From positions 186,001 through 250,000 of the forward strand of contig NZ_VUJV01000003.1 of the NCBI RefSeq assembly GCF_008373755.1: a stretch of 64,000 nt of DNA, given 5' to 3'. Numbering within the stretch: position 1 is the stretch's first letter; the number at the start of each line of letters is the position of its first letter. A model generated the notes under the pieces. It did not search any database. It was given only the letters and a program-made list of their open reading frames with translations, and had not been told where the DNA came from. The position numbers were made by a program, and so were the translations under genes. This DNA comes from Nocardioides humilatus. Its GTDB lineage: Bacteria > Actinomycetota > Actinomycetes > Propionibacteriales > Nocardioidaceae. Of the stretch, positions 31,274 to 40,000 are shown in pieces.

Positions 31274-32557
31274 ATGCAGGAGTGGCGGCCGACGTACGCC
31301 CACCTCCGGGTGGCGATCGTCGGGCTGGCCACGCTGGTCGCCGGTGTCGTCGCCGGGCGGCCCGACGCGGTGATCATCGCTGCCCCGCTGGTGCTGGTGG
31401 CGTTGTGGTCGGCGCAGCGGCCGCAGACCACGCCGGAAGCCACAACCCCGGCCACCGCTCTCACCGTCAACGAGGGTGAGGAGGTGGCCTGGGAGGCGAC
31501 CGTTTCTGGCCTACCGCCCGGTGGCGTCGTAGCCGTCGTCCACCCCGGCCAGCGGCTCCTCGAGGTCGAGCCCGCCGAGGGGTTGCTCGTCGCCGACGAC
31601 GGCGCCGGCGGCGCCGAGGCGCTGATCGCGCTGCGACCGCTGCGCTGGGGACGGCGCAAGCTGGGCGACCCCGCAGTCGCCGTGTACGACGGCTGGTACT
31701 CCTGGCGCTTCGGACCGCTCTCCCTCCCCGGCATGCGGATGACCGTGCTGCCCGTGACCGCGCCGCTCGACGCGAGCGGACCGGCGCCGCACCCGCGCGG
31801 CCTGGTCGGGATGGAGCGCGCATCGCGCCCGGGCGAAGGCGCGGAGTTCGCGAAGGTGCGCCCGTTCGGTCTCGGCGATCGCCTGCGACGGATCCACTGG
31901 CCGGTCTCGGCGCGCACCGGGCGCCTCCACGTGACGGCCACCTACGCCGACGAGGACGCCCACGTCGTCGTGCTGATCGACGCCGTCAACGACGTAGGCG
32001 AGAGCACCGGCATCGACGGCGAGCCGTCGAGCATGGACCTCGCCGTGCGCGCCGCTGCCGTCCTCGCCGAGCACTTCCTTCATCGCGGTGACCGGGTCGG
32101 CCTGCGGGTCTTCGGTGCCTGGGGCGTGACGATGGCGCCCGCATCGACCGGACAGCTCCAGCTGCGGCGCATCCTCGACACGCTCTGCCTCATCGAGCCC
32201 GGCACCGCGCGCGGCGAGGACGCGCTGGCCGCGCGCCAGGGACTCGGCTCCGGCACGCTGGCGCTGATGCTGTCGCCGCTCATCGACCCGGCAGCGACAC
32301 AGCAGGTGGCCATCCTCAACCGGGCAGGCATCGACGTCGTCGTGATCGACACGCTGCCGCCAGGCATGGAGGACGAGAGCGGCGAGACGCCCGAGGCTCT
32401 CGCGTGGCGGATCCGGATGCTGCAGCGTCGCGTCGAGACGACCCAGCTCGCCTCCCTCGGCATCCCGGTCGTGCCGTGGTCGGGCGCGCACAGCCTCGAC
32501 CAGGTGCTGCGCGACCTCGCCCGACGGCGGGCTACACCGCGGCTGGTGGCGCGATGA
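31274..32557 (+). CDS. DUF58-domain protein
   Basis: A 427-aa protein with two N-terminal helices (VAIVGLATLVAGVVAG and DAVIIAAPLVLVALW), an immunoglobulin-like central part and the DUF58 core KVRPFGLGDRLRRIHWPVSARTG, followed by a VWA-like fold with HVVVLIDAVND. DUF58 proteins are genetic partners of MoxR ATPases. The stop overlaps the next ATG (ATGA). Confidence 0.9.
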   Translation: MQEWRPTYAHLRVAIVGLATLVAGVVAGRPDAVIIAAPLVLVALWSAQRPQTTPEATTPATALTVNEGEEVAWEATVSGLPPGGVVAVVHPGQRLLEVEPAEGLLVADDGAGGAEALIALRPLRWGRRKLGDPAVAVYDGWYSWRFGPLSLPGMRMTVLPVTAPLDASGPAPHPRGLVGMERASRPGEGAEFAKVRPFGLGDRLRRIHWPVSARTGRLHVTATYADEDAHVVVLIDAVNDVGESTGIDGEPSSMDLAVRAAAVLAEHFLHRGDRVGLRVFGAWGVTMAPASTGQLQLRRILDTLCLIEPGTARGEDALAARQGLGSGTLALMLSPLIDPAATQQVAILNRAGIDVVVIDTLPPGMEDESGETPEALAWRIRMLQRRVETTQLASLGIPVVPWSGAHSLDQVLRDLARRRATPRLVAR

Positions 32558-33135
32558 CGACGGCCTTCCTCGTCGAGGACCGCGACGGCACCCGGCTCCT
32601 CACCCTCACCGTGCCCGGGATCGTGGTGCGGCTGCTCACGGTCCTGCCGGTGCTGGTCGCGCTCGCTGCTCTCCACAGGATCGCGCCGGGCGCAGCGTGG
32701 TGGCCCTCAGCGATCCTGGCCGCGATGGCCGCGGTCTCGGCCGAGGTGCCCGACTCCGGCGCAGGGCTGGTCACCCTCGGCGGGCTGGTGGCGTGGTGGC
32801 TGCTCGCCACCGACCAGGCCGGCACCGGGTGGGCCCTGCTCGTCGCGGCGTGCGGCCTGGTCTTCCACGTCGCCCTGGCTCACGCCGCTGCCGGACCGCC
32901 GGGGTGCGCCCCGACGACCGCGGTCGTCGCGCGCCTGGCAGTCCGCTGCGCCGTCGTACTCCTGGTGACGGCTGCGATCGCGCTCGTCGTCGAGGTCGCC
33001 GAGGAGTGGGGGGAGCCGCCGACGCTCATCGTCGGCGGCACCCTGGCGATCGTCGGCGCACTCCCCTGGCTCGCCGTCCGATCCCGGTCGACCTCTCCGC
33101 CTACTGCTCCCAGCCCGGAGCGCACACCGGGTTGA
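32554..33135 (+). CDS. 193-aa integral membrane protein ending the MoxR operon
   Basis: Start at 32554 gives an ATGA overlap with the DUF58 gene. Five or six hydrophobic helices are visible (LLTVLPVLVALAALH, ILAAMAAVSAEV, LVTLGGLVAWWLLAT, WALLVAACGLVFHVALA, AVVLLVTAAIALVV, LIVGGTLAIVGALPWLAV). The cytoplasmic tail is Ser/Pro-rich. No known family. The last 35 bp overlap the convergent metalloprotease gene. Confidence 0.82.
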   Translation: MTTAFLVEDRDGTRLLTLTVPGIVVRLLTVLPVLVALAALHRIAPGAAWWPSAILAAMAAVSAEVPDSGAGLVTLGGLVAWWLLATDQAGTGWALLVAACGLVFHVALAHAAAGPPGCAPTTAVVARLAVRCAVVLLVTAAIALVVEVAEEWGEPPTLIVGGTLAIVGALPWLAVRSRSTSPPTAPSPERTPG

Positions 33136-34819
33136 GACCCTTCACCTCGTGCATGATCCGGCAGTAGTTGTAGACCGACAGCCACTGCTGGGGCTGATAG
33201 GTCATCAGGTCGTACGTCGACGTGCCGTCCAGCCGCCGCTCGGGCTGGAGCTCAATTCCGCCCTGGAGGTTGGCGTAACGCAGGCCGACGATGTCCCCGA
33301 TCGTGGCGAACTTGCTGAAGTGGAAGTGCGGGTCGTCCCAGGTGTGCACGACGCCGTAGTAGTGGCCGATCTCGTGGGCGAGCGTCCGGCCCTGGTTGGC
33401 GAGCATCCGCTCCCACTGGAGGTTGATCACGCTGTTGCCGCGCGGCGTGCCTTGACGGTAGGAGGTGCAGTGGCAGTAGCCGGTCCCGCCGTCGCTCACC
33501 TCCGGCTGCATGAGCACCACCAGACAACCACCGTCGGGACATTCCTGGTCAGCGACTCGCTTCGCCCAGGCGATCGCGTCCTGGTAGCCGTCGCAATAAC
33601 GGAGCCCGTCATCGGGACGCTGCGCGGCTTCGCAGTCGAAGGACCGGGTGCCCCACGCGCTGCTGGGCGCGTCGTCGGTGACCGAGAGCCGGGCGAACGG
33701 GAGCACGTTCTCGGCGAAGGCTCCCATCGGGCCCCACAGCGCGACGTTCGCAGCCTGCCAACGACCCGGCTGCACGCGCAGCCCGGGCTCGGACGCCGAG
33801 CGTGCAGCCGTCAGCTCAGCCGGCACGTTGTGATAGCTGTAGCGCAGACCGATGACGGGCAGGCTCGTCGTCGGCCCGAATGTCACGGAGAAGTGCTGGG
33901 CGACCGACCAGCCGCCGCCCCTGCCCGCGGGCGGGGTGACGGTGACGACCGCCTCTCGTGTGCCCTCCGCGAGCGCCGCCGTCGGCACCGCGAACAGCAG
34001 GCTGTTGGACAGTCGCCGGGGGTCGCCGCCGTTGGTGAGGCTGGTGATCTGAGAGTTCACGAGCGGGCGCGCGACGTCGGCGACTCCGGTCACCCGCAGC
34101 GTGCCGGTGACACCCGCCATGGAGGTCGAGCCGTCGTACTGGTGGCGGAGGAAGACGCGCACGAAGGTGCGCTTGCCCGCCACCAACGCGACGTGGGCCA
34201 ACCGGTCCTGCACGCCCTGGGTCACCTCCGTGCGGTCGATGATCAACCGACCCGGTGCCCGCCAGACCCGCGTCGTGACGGTGTAGCCGCCGGCGTTGTC
34301 GCTGAGGAGCTTCTCGTTGATGCCGTAACGCAGCCGCACGCCCACCTTCGTGGGGCCTGAAGTGCACCCGCCGAGGTCGACCGCCGCCAACGGCGGTCCG
34401 ACCGGGCCTCCGGGTAGCCGGTCCCAGGTCGCGGTCGCGGCATAGGGCCGGACGCCGTTGGCGTCGGGCATCCCGGTCCCCTCCGGGCCCGTCCAGCTCT
34501 TGGAGTTGTAGCGCAGCTGGCCGGAGACCTCGATGCTGACCACGTCACCGGGGAAGATCGCGTTGTCGGGATTCACTGCCCGCGGGTAGAAAGCCTGTCC
34601 GGACGTGCCACTCACGAAGACTGTCTGGGTCACATCCGGCGTCTCGCCGGCGGAGCAGCGCTCAGTCGCTGTCAGGGATGCGGCGTCGGCCGCCACTGCG
34701 GGCGGCGAGCTCGTCGTCGGGACGAGGGTCGCCAGCAGTGCTGCACAGGCCAGGCCGAGCCTCGCGTGGCGAGCGCTCCTCCAGCAAACGGATCGGTTGT
34801 CGGTGTCCTGTTCGTTCAT
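33101..34819 (-). CDS. Secreted zinc metalloprotease (HExxHxxGxxH)
   Basis: A 572-aa exported protein with a signal peptide (basic start, LGLACAALLATLVP, cleavage near VAADA). The zincin motif HEIGHYYGVVH is at about 482-492, with His ligands and catalytic Glu as in metzincins. A methionine-turn candidate is LMTYQPQQW further on. The N-terminal 300 residues are beta-rich domains rather than a recognised propeptide. Cysteines in pairs (CHCTSY, CEAAQR, CDGYQDA) fit an extracellular protein. Upstream are a SARP-type heptamer array and a hairpin covering the ribosome-binding site, so expression looks tightly controlled. Substrate unknown. Confidence 0.88.
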   Translation of the reverse strand: MNEQDTDNRSVCWRSARHARLGLACAALLATLVPTTSSPPAVAADAASLTATERCSAGETPDVTQTVFVSGTSGQAFYPRAVNPDNAIFPGDVVSIEVSGQLRYNSKSWTGPEGTGMPDANGVRPYAATATWDRLPGGPVGPPLAAVDLGGCTSGPTKVGVRLRYGINEKLLSDNAGGYTVTTRVWRAPGRLIIDRTEVTQGVQDRLAHVALVAGKRTFVRVFLRHQYDGSTSMAGVTGTLRVTGVADVARPLVNSQITSLTNGGDPRRLSNSLLFAVPTAALAEGTREAVVTVTPPAGRGGGWSVAQHFSVTFGPTTSLPVIGLRYSYHNVPAELTAARSASEPGLRVQPGRWQAANVALWGPMGAFAENVLPFARLSVTDDAPSSAWGTRSFDCEAAQRPDDGLRYCDGYQDAIAWAKRVADQECPDGGCLVVLMQPEVSDGGTGYCHCTSYRQGTPRGNSVINLQWERMLANQGRTLAHEIGHYYGVVHTWDDPHFHFSKFATIGDIVGLRYANLQGGIELQPERRLDGTSTYDLMTYQPQQWLSVYNYCRIMHEVKGLNPVCAPGWEQ

Positions 34820-34824
34820 GGCTT

Positions 34825-34864
34825 GCTCCTCGATGGTGGGGGGTCATCCCCACCATCGAGGAGC
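34825..34864 (-). promoter_or_regulatory. Perfect 17-bp hairpin sequestering the metalloprotease ribosome-binding site
   Basis: Arms 34825-34841 and 34848-34864 are exact complements around a 6-nt loop. On the minus strand the 3' arm ends GAGGAGC, the ribosome-binding site 5 nt before the ATG at 34819, so folding would block translation. No T-run follows, arguing against a terminator. Confidence 0.75.
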
Positions 34865-34866
34865 GC

Positions 34867-34895
34867 GGTCGCAGTCGGGTCGCAGAGCGGTCGCA
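34867..34895 (-). promoter_or_regulatory. SARP-type heptamer array upstream of the metalloprotease
   Basis: Three identical heptamers TGCGACC on the minus strand at 34867-34873, 34878-34884 and 34889-34895, exactly 11 bp apart, ending 48 nt from the ATG at 34819. Direct heptamers at 11-bp spacing are the known SARP operator design. Confidence 0.78.
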
Positions 34896-34912
34896 CGCGA
34901 GCCGAGAAGAGT

Positions 34913-35347
34913 TCAGCAGCGGCCGATGTCCGCGGCCGTGAGCTCCCCGCCGGTCCCGGCGTCGTCGCCGTAGAGCGCCATGGTGAGCGTCCAGGGCCCG
35001 TTCTTCGGCACCCGGAAGGTGCCCACGTCGGACAGATGGCCGTGCTGGACCCAGCCGCTGCTCCAGCTGCGCGAGGGCACCTCTTCACCGTTGCGAACCG
35101 CCGTCAGGTACGACGCGACCCGACCGCGGTCGACCCGGCGGGCGTCCAATCGGTTGAAGATCTTCCAGGCCGTGCCGTCGTTGGCCGAGACCTTGCAGGC
35201 CTGCTGCTTGGCCATGAGCGCGGTCTCGATGGTGGTCCAATGCTTGGCGGCACCTGCCGGGCGGGCAGACGTTGCCGAAGCACTGACAGGGGCGATCACG
35301 GCGGCGACCGCGAGAGCGCCCACCGCCGTACGGGTGAGCTTGTTCAC
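34913..35347 (-). CDS. 144-aa secreted hypothetical protein
   Basis: GTG at 35347, with GGAAGC upstream, begins a signal peptide (KLTRTAVGALAVAAVIAPVSASA). The mature part of about 115 residues has two cysteines (QQACKV and the terminal IGRC), TSARP near the N-terminus and many Trp/Gly. No known domain. It precedes the metalloprotease gene in the same direction but the SARP array and hairpin lie between, so it probably has its own promoter and may read through into the protease. Confidence 0.78.
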   Translation of the reverse strand: MNKLTRTAVGALAVAAVIAPVSASATSARPAGAAKHWTTIETALMAKQQACKVSANDGTAWKIFNRLDARRVDRGRVASYLTAVRNGEEVPSRSWSSGWVQHGHLSDVGTFRVPKNGPWTLTMALYGDDAGTGGELTAADIGRC

Positions 35348-35452
35348 GTGCACCGCTTCCGAGAAGGCCGGCCCTGGTGGCCGGCTACGGCGACAGTACG
35401 TGGCGCGTCCTCGGTCCGTGGGTGAACACCGCAACCCCGCCAGTTGCCTGCC

Positions 35453-36169
35453 TCAGATCGGGCAGCCGTCCGGTCCGCAGGCCTCCGCTTCGGTGGCGCC
35501 GGGGACCGTCGCGAGCACCGGATGCGTCTCGGTCCACACCTGGTCGAGCAGCTGGCCGAAGACCTCGGAGGGCTGGGCGCCCGAGACGCCGTAGCGGTTG
35601 TCGACGACGAAGAACGGCACACCGGTGGCGCCGAACGCGCGTGCCTGCGCGATGTCTGCGAGTACGGCGTCGGCGTAGTCCTCGCTCGCGAGCACCTCGT
35701 CGACCCGGCCAACGTCCAGGCCAGCGCCGACGGCGACGGCCCGCAGGACGTCGTGCGAGGCGAGGTTGGCCGCCTCGCCGAAGTAGGCGTGGAGCAATGC
35801 GTCCTTGAGGACCCCCTGCTGTCCCTGGCTGCCCTCCTCGAGCGCCAGGTGCAGCAGCCGGTGGGCGTCGACGGTGTCGACGTGGGGCGAGTCGTGGTGG
35901 CGGCTCCAGTCCATGCCCAGCTCCGCAGCGACGGCGATCACGCCACTCTGCTTCTCGGCCGCCTCCTCGAGCGACAGCCCGTATTTCCGCGCGAGCATCT
36001 GCTGCGCGGTCTCGAACGGCTCGGTCGGCGCGCTCGGGTCGAGGAGGAACGAGTGGTAGACCACCTCGACCTCGTCGCGGTGGGGGAAGTCGGCCAGGGC
36101 TCGCTCCAGACGCTTCTTACCGACGGAGCACCACGGGCAGACCACGTCGGACCAGATGTCGATACGCAC
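35453..36169 (-). CDS. FrnE-like DsbA-family oxidoreductase
   Basis: A 238-aa cytoplasmic protein of the thioredoxin-fold FrnE group. The redox motif is CPWC in IWSDVVCPWCSVGKKRL, the cis-proline loop is GATGVPFFVVDN, and the helical insertion carries WSRHHDSPHVDTVDAH. The C-terminal EACGPDGCPI adds a second Cys pair found in many FrnE proteins. FrnE acts in polyketide biosynthesis or disulfide stress. Nothing nearby indicates a biosynthetic cluster, so a general disulfide role is more likely. Confidence 0.9.
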   Translation of the reverse strand: MRIDIWSDVVCPWCSVGKKRLERALADFPHRDEVEVVYHSFLLDPSAPTEPFETAQQMLARKYGLSLEEAAEKQSGVIAVAAELGMDWSRHHDSPHVDTVDAHRLLHLALEEGSQGQQGVLKDALLHAYFGEAANLASHDVLRAVAVGAGLDVGRVDEVLASEDYADAVLADIAQARAFGATGVPFFVVDNRYGVSGAQPSEVFGQLLDQVWTETHPVLATVPGATEAEACGPDGCPI

Positions 36170-36180
36170 GAGAAGCGCAA

Positions 36181-36211
36181 CGGGCGGGGAACCTCATCTG
36201 TTCCCCACCCG
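36181..36211 (-). terminator. Hairpin downstream of the 249-aa secreted protein gene
   Basis: CGGGCGGGGAAC (36181-36192) and GTTCCCCACCCG (36200-36211) pair over 12 bp with one wobble around a 7-nt loop, between the stop at 36247 and the FrnE-like gene start at 36169. It probably insulates the two genes. Confidence 0.55.
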
Positions 36212-36222
36212 TCGCGGCTCAG

Positions 36223-36260
36223 GAGGCGGCTGTCATGAGGCGGCCGTCACGAGGCGGCCG
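36223..36260. repeat. 14-bp tandem repeat, 2.7 copies
   Basis: GAGGCGGCTGTCAT, GAGGCGGCCGTCAC and GAGGCGGCCG follow one another across the stop codon (36247-36249) of the secreted-protein gene. Probably slippage; the period is not a multiple of three. Confidence 0.6.
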
Positions 36261-36996
36261 GGCGAGCGAGGTCGAAGCGCGCGATGGCGTAGTCGATCGA
36301 CCCGAAGGGGGCGATGCCCACCTGCACCGTGGGCTGGACCTGCAACAGGATCCGGTCGATGTCCTTCCAGTCGACCGGCGGAGCACCCAGGTCGTCGTTG
36401 GTGAACGTCGAGAGCTTGAAGTCGATCGTGCCTCCGGCCGGCATCGCGCCCACGGTGTTGGTGCCCGACTGGTAGACCGAGACCGCACTGCCCGACTTGA
36501 CCTGCACCACGATGTTCAGGGACTGGTCACTCCCGGCGATCCGCACGCGGAACCGGTCGAAGCAGGACAGGTTGGCGTTGAGCGGGACCAGTTGACGATT
36601 CTTGTCGAACCCGTACCAAAGCCGAAGTCGGGAGTTGCCCTGGTAGCCGGTCGAGGCGACCAACGGCGCCTTGCCGTCGCCCGGGATCACCAAGGTGGCA
36701 GGCATCGCGTAGGGGTTGCGCAAGCCCGAGGTGAAGTCCGTCGTCCGACGTCCTCCCAGCACGGGGGCGGCCTGGGACGCCGCGTCGGTGCCGACGACCA
36801 GGTCGGGCGAACGGTAGGTACCCACCGAGAAGTCGTCGATCAGCGGTGCGGAGCAGGCAGGGACCGAAATGGCACCGGACGCCTCCTGCGTGCCGGCCGG
36901 GACGATGGCGGTGGCTGTCCCGGGCATCGAGGCCAGACCGAGCAGGGCTGCACCGATCAGGCTGGACCGGCTCTTGGTGAGCTGCTTCTTCTTCAT
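36247..36996 (-). CDS. 249-aa secreted hypothetical protein
   Basis: A signal peptide (MKKKQLTKSRSSLIGAALLG, cleavage near TATA) is followed by a beta-sandwich-like domain with CSAPLIDDFSVGTYR and GGTIDFKLSTF, rather like carbohydrate-binding or jelly-roll modules. Two cysteines (about 57 and 143) could form a disulfide. No catalytic motif is visible. AAGGAGC lies 5 nt before the ATG. The upstream SARP array at the same distance as the metalloprotease array suggests shared control by the 37074-41555 regulator. Confidence 0.78.
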   Translation of the reverse strand: MKKKQLTKSRSSLIGAALLGLASMPGTATAIVPAGTQEASGAISVPACSAPLIDDFSVGTYRSPDLVVGTDAASQAAPVLGGRRTTDFTSGLRNPYAMPATLVIPGDGKAPLVASTGYQGNSRLRLWYGFDKNRQLVPLNANLSCFDRFRVRIAGSDQSLNIVVQVKSGSAVSVYQSGTNTVGAMPAGGTIDFKLSTFTNDDLGAPPVDWKDIDRILLQVQPTVQVGIAPFGSIDYAIARFDLARPAAS

Positions 36997-37043
36997 GGGA
37001 GCTCCTTAGGCGGGATGGGATGCCGCCAACGCTCCGACACACC

Positions 37044-37072
37044 GGTCGCGACCTGGTCGCGAGCCGGTCGCG
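37044..37072 (-). promoter_or_regulatory. SARP-type heptamer array upstream of the 249-aa secreted protein gene
   Basis: Three identical heptamers CGCGACC on the minus strand at 37044-37050, 37055-37061 and 37066-37072, exactly 11 bp apart, ending 48 nt from the ATG at 36996. It lies immediately past the regulator stop at 37074. Confidence 0.78.
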
Positions 37073-37073
37073 C

Positions 37074-40000
37074 TCAGTCGCGCGCGCTGCAGGTGGGGTG
37101 GTAATCCACCCCGGCGAGAAGGATCGCGAATTCCTCCTCGGTCAGGTCGCGGTTGGCGGCCTGGCACGCCGCCTCGACCCACTCCGCGGGGTCGATCGAC
37201 ACTGAGGAGCGGGTGCCCTCCTGGTGGTCGACGCGGAGGCGGTCTCCCTCGAAGCTGAGGTAACCCCACTCGCCGTGGTCGAGGACCGGCAGGCCGTACG
37301 GCGCCCACTCATGGGCGTCCCAGAGGAGCACGTCGCCGTCGGTGCCCATCGTCGCAGCCACCGAGCCGTCGTCACTGACCTCGATGTCGATCACGAAGCC
37401 GCCGGTGACGAGGCGAGTGGGCCGGACCGGCTCGAGTGACGAACCGTCGAGCACATGGACACGTCCTGAGAGCGATCCGCTGATCAGCGTCGAGGAGTCG
37501 GCGGCCCAGGCTGCGGAGAGCGCCAGGTCGTCCCCCTCCCCGAGCGACCGGGACGCGAGCTCGTCCCCCGTCGCGAGATCGACCAGGAGGACCTCGTTGT
37601 CGCGCAGGAGCGCGGCTCGGGTGCCGTCAGGAGCAATCTCTGCCCGGGCGGTCGCCTCGGTGACCGCGAACGGGTCGATCGGCGCCAAGGCCGTCCAATC
37701 GCCCAGCTCGAACGAGGTCAGGTCCAGGACCGTCCAGCCGTCGACCGTCACGACGACAGCGCTCGTCCCGTCACGTCGGACCGCGAGCGCGGTGACCGGC
37801 GCTGGGGTGCGGACGACCTCGACGACATCCGAGGTCGAGGTGTCCCAGACGACGACCTGTCCGAGGTCCGCCCGCGGCGGCTCCCCGGGCGGGAAGGATG
37901 CGTATCCCCCGAGCGCCATCCGTCCGTCAGGGGTCAGCTCGGTGCTCGTCACCTGGCAGGGGCAGGCCTCCAGGCCGTCGAGCGGGAGCGCCCTGCTCCG
38001 ACCGATCGCCGTCTTCAGGAACGCCCGGTTGACGGCGTAGGGATCGAAGTTCGACCACACCGACACACCCCCTGCGGACTCGCCGGCGACCGGGGCATCG
38101 GGCGAGGGCTGCGTCCGGATCACGCGGCCCTGACCGGTCACGTCGAACTCGACGGCAGTTCCATCGCGCCCCGCCGTCCACAGCATGGAGTGACCAGGAC
38201 CGGCCCAAGCGAGGTTGAGGACGCTCCCGCTGTGGCCGCTCAGCACCCCGGACCGGCCACCGGTGCGGCCGTCCAGGATCACCACGTCCTCGTCATCGGT
38301 CGCCACGGCCACGCGGCGCCCGTCCGGCGAGAAGTCGACATCGAGGAGGACACCCGCATCAAGCGCGATGGTGCCCGAGAGCGGGGTGAAGTCGCGGGCT
38401 GAAACCAGCTCGACCTGCGGTCCTTCTGGCGTGTCCGTCCCGAGCACGGCGCGACGACCATCGGGTGAGACCGAGGCGACGATGCCGTCGATCCGGGTGG
38501 TCCTGCCGTGGGTGCCGCCCGTGACCGGGCCGATGACGAACCCGCTGCGGAAGTCGTCGGTGCCCACGCTGACCTTGCCGTCGGGCCAGACGTACATCGT
38601 CGGGACCTCGCGCATCGGACGCCCCCACGGCACCGCGTGGAGCAGACGGCCGTCGACGTCGGCGACGAACAGGTGGGTGTCGGAAGCGAAGACCAGCCGG
38701 CGGTCGGCGGTCCAGCTGAGATAGCTCCACAGGTACGGCGCCGCGCCCCGACCCGCGAGTCGTTGCGCCCGCGCCAACGGGAGCTGCCAGAGCGTGTCAC
38801 CGGTGACCGGGTCGAAGCCCTCGACACGTGAATGCTCGGCCCACAAGGTCGCAGCGAGCACGGACCCGTCCGGGCTCATCGCCACGTGCCCGATGTCGGC
38901 GGCAAGGTCTTCGCGCTCCCAGAGCAGCTTGCCGGTCGAGCCGTCGAGTCCGCGCAGGACGCCGACGTTGTCGCTGAGCACGACCACGCGGCCGTTCGGG
39001 GTTGCGGCGTTGCGCAGGAACCGGTCCTCGATCCGGTAGCGCGTGATCACTTCGGGCTGACGCGACAGCAAAGTGAGCAACGCGCCGTAGGTCTCGGGGC
39101 TCTGCTCGAGGGATGTCGCCTCGACGGCGGCCAGCAGCGCGAGATCGGGATACTCGATGCTCAGTGCACTCGCCGCGAGCCGCTTCGCGTCGGCCGCGAC
39201 CGCCGCGTCGCTGGCCTCGCGCGCCGACTCCTCGGCGCGATCCCGGGCGTTCAGAGCGATTGCACCCGCCGCGACGGCGAGCACGAGAAGCACCAGGACG
39301 CCGACCAGCAGCACGCGGAGGCGACGATTCTGGCGCGCCTTCGACCGGGCGCGCTCCTCAGCAGCGATCCGCGCCGCATCCGCCTCGGCCCGGCCCGCGG
39401 CGAGGAACTCGCGCTCCAAACCAGTGAGGCTCTCGAGGTCGTCATCGGCAATCTCCGCCGCGGCCGCCAGGCGGCTGCCGGTCCACAGCAGCGCCACCTC
39501 CCGACCCTCCGACTCCCACTCAGCCGCAGCCGTTGCGAGCCGCACGCGCAGCGCGCGCCCGTCCGCGTCCTCACGGAGCCAGTCGCGCAGCCGCGGCCAC
39601 TCCCGGAACAGCGCCTCGTGGGCGACCTCGACAACGTCACCGTCCCGGGTGACGAGCCGAGCTCCGGTGAGCCGATCCAGGACCGCAGGGACCTCCGCGT
39701 GCGGCAGGCTCACGAGCTCGGCGACCGACGCCCGACGCCGGGTCGCCACGTCCGCGTCCCCGGGGCCGGCCAGCCGCAGCAGCACGGCGCGCATGGTCTC
39801 CTGAGCCGTGGGCTCCAGGTCGCCGTACGCAGTCTCGGCGAGGTGCCGGATCGCGCTGTCGAGCCCGCCCAACCGGACGTAGGACTCGAGCGTGAGGTGG
39901 TGGCCCTGTCGCTCTTCCCAGAGCTGCGCGAGGGCGGTCGACAGCAAGGGCAGGAGCCCCGGCTCGGCGCCCGCGTCGGCAACGATCGCGTCGACCAGGC

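Noticed and set aside
34825-34864. Intrinsic terminator for the 144-aa secreted protein gene
   Set aside because: No T-run follows, and one arm holds the next gene's ribosome-binding site, so a translation-control hairpin fits better, though both roles are possible.
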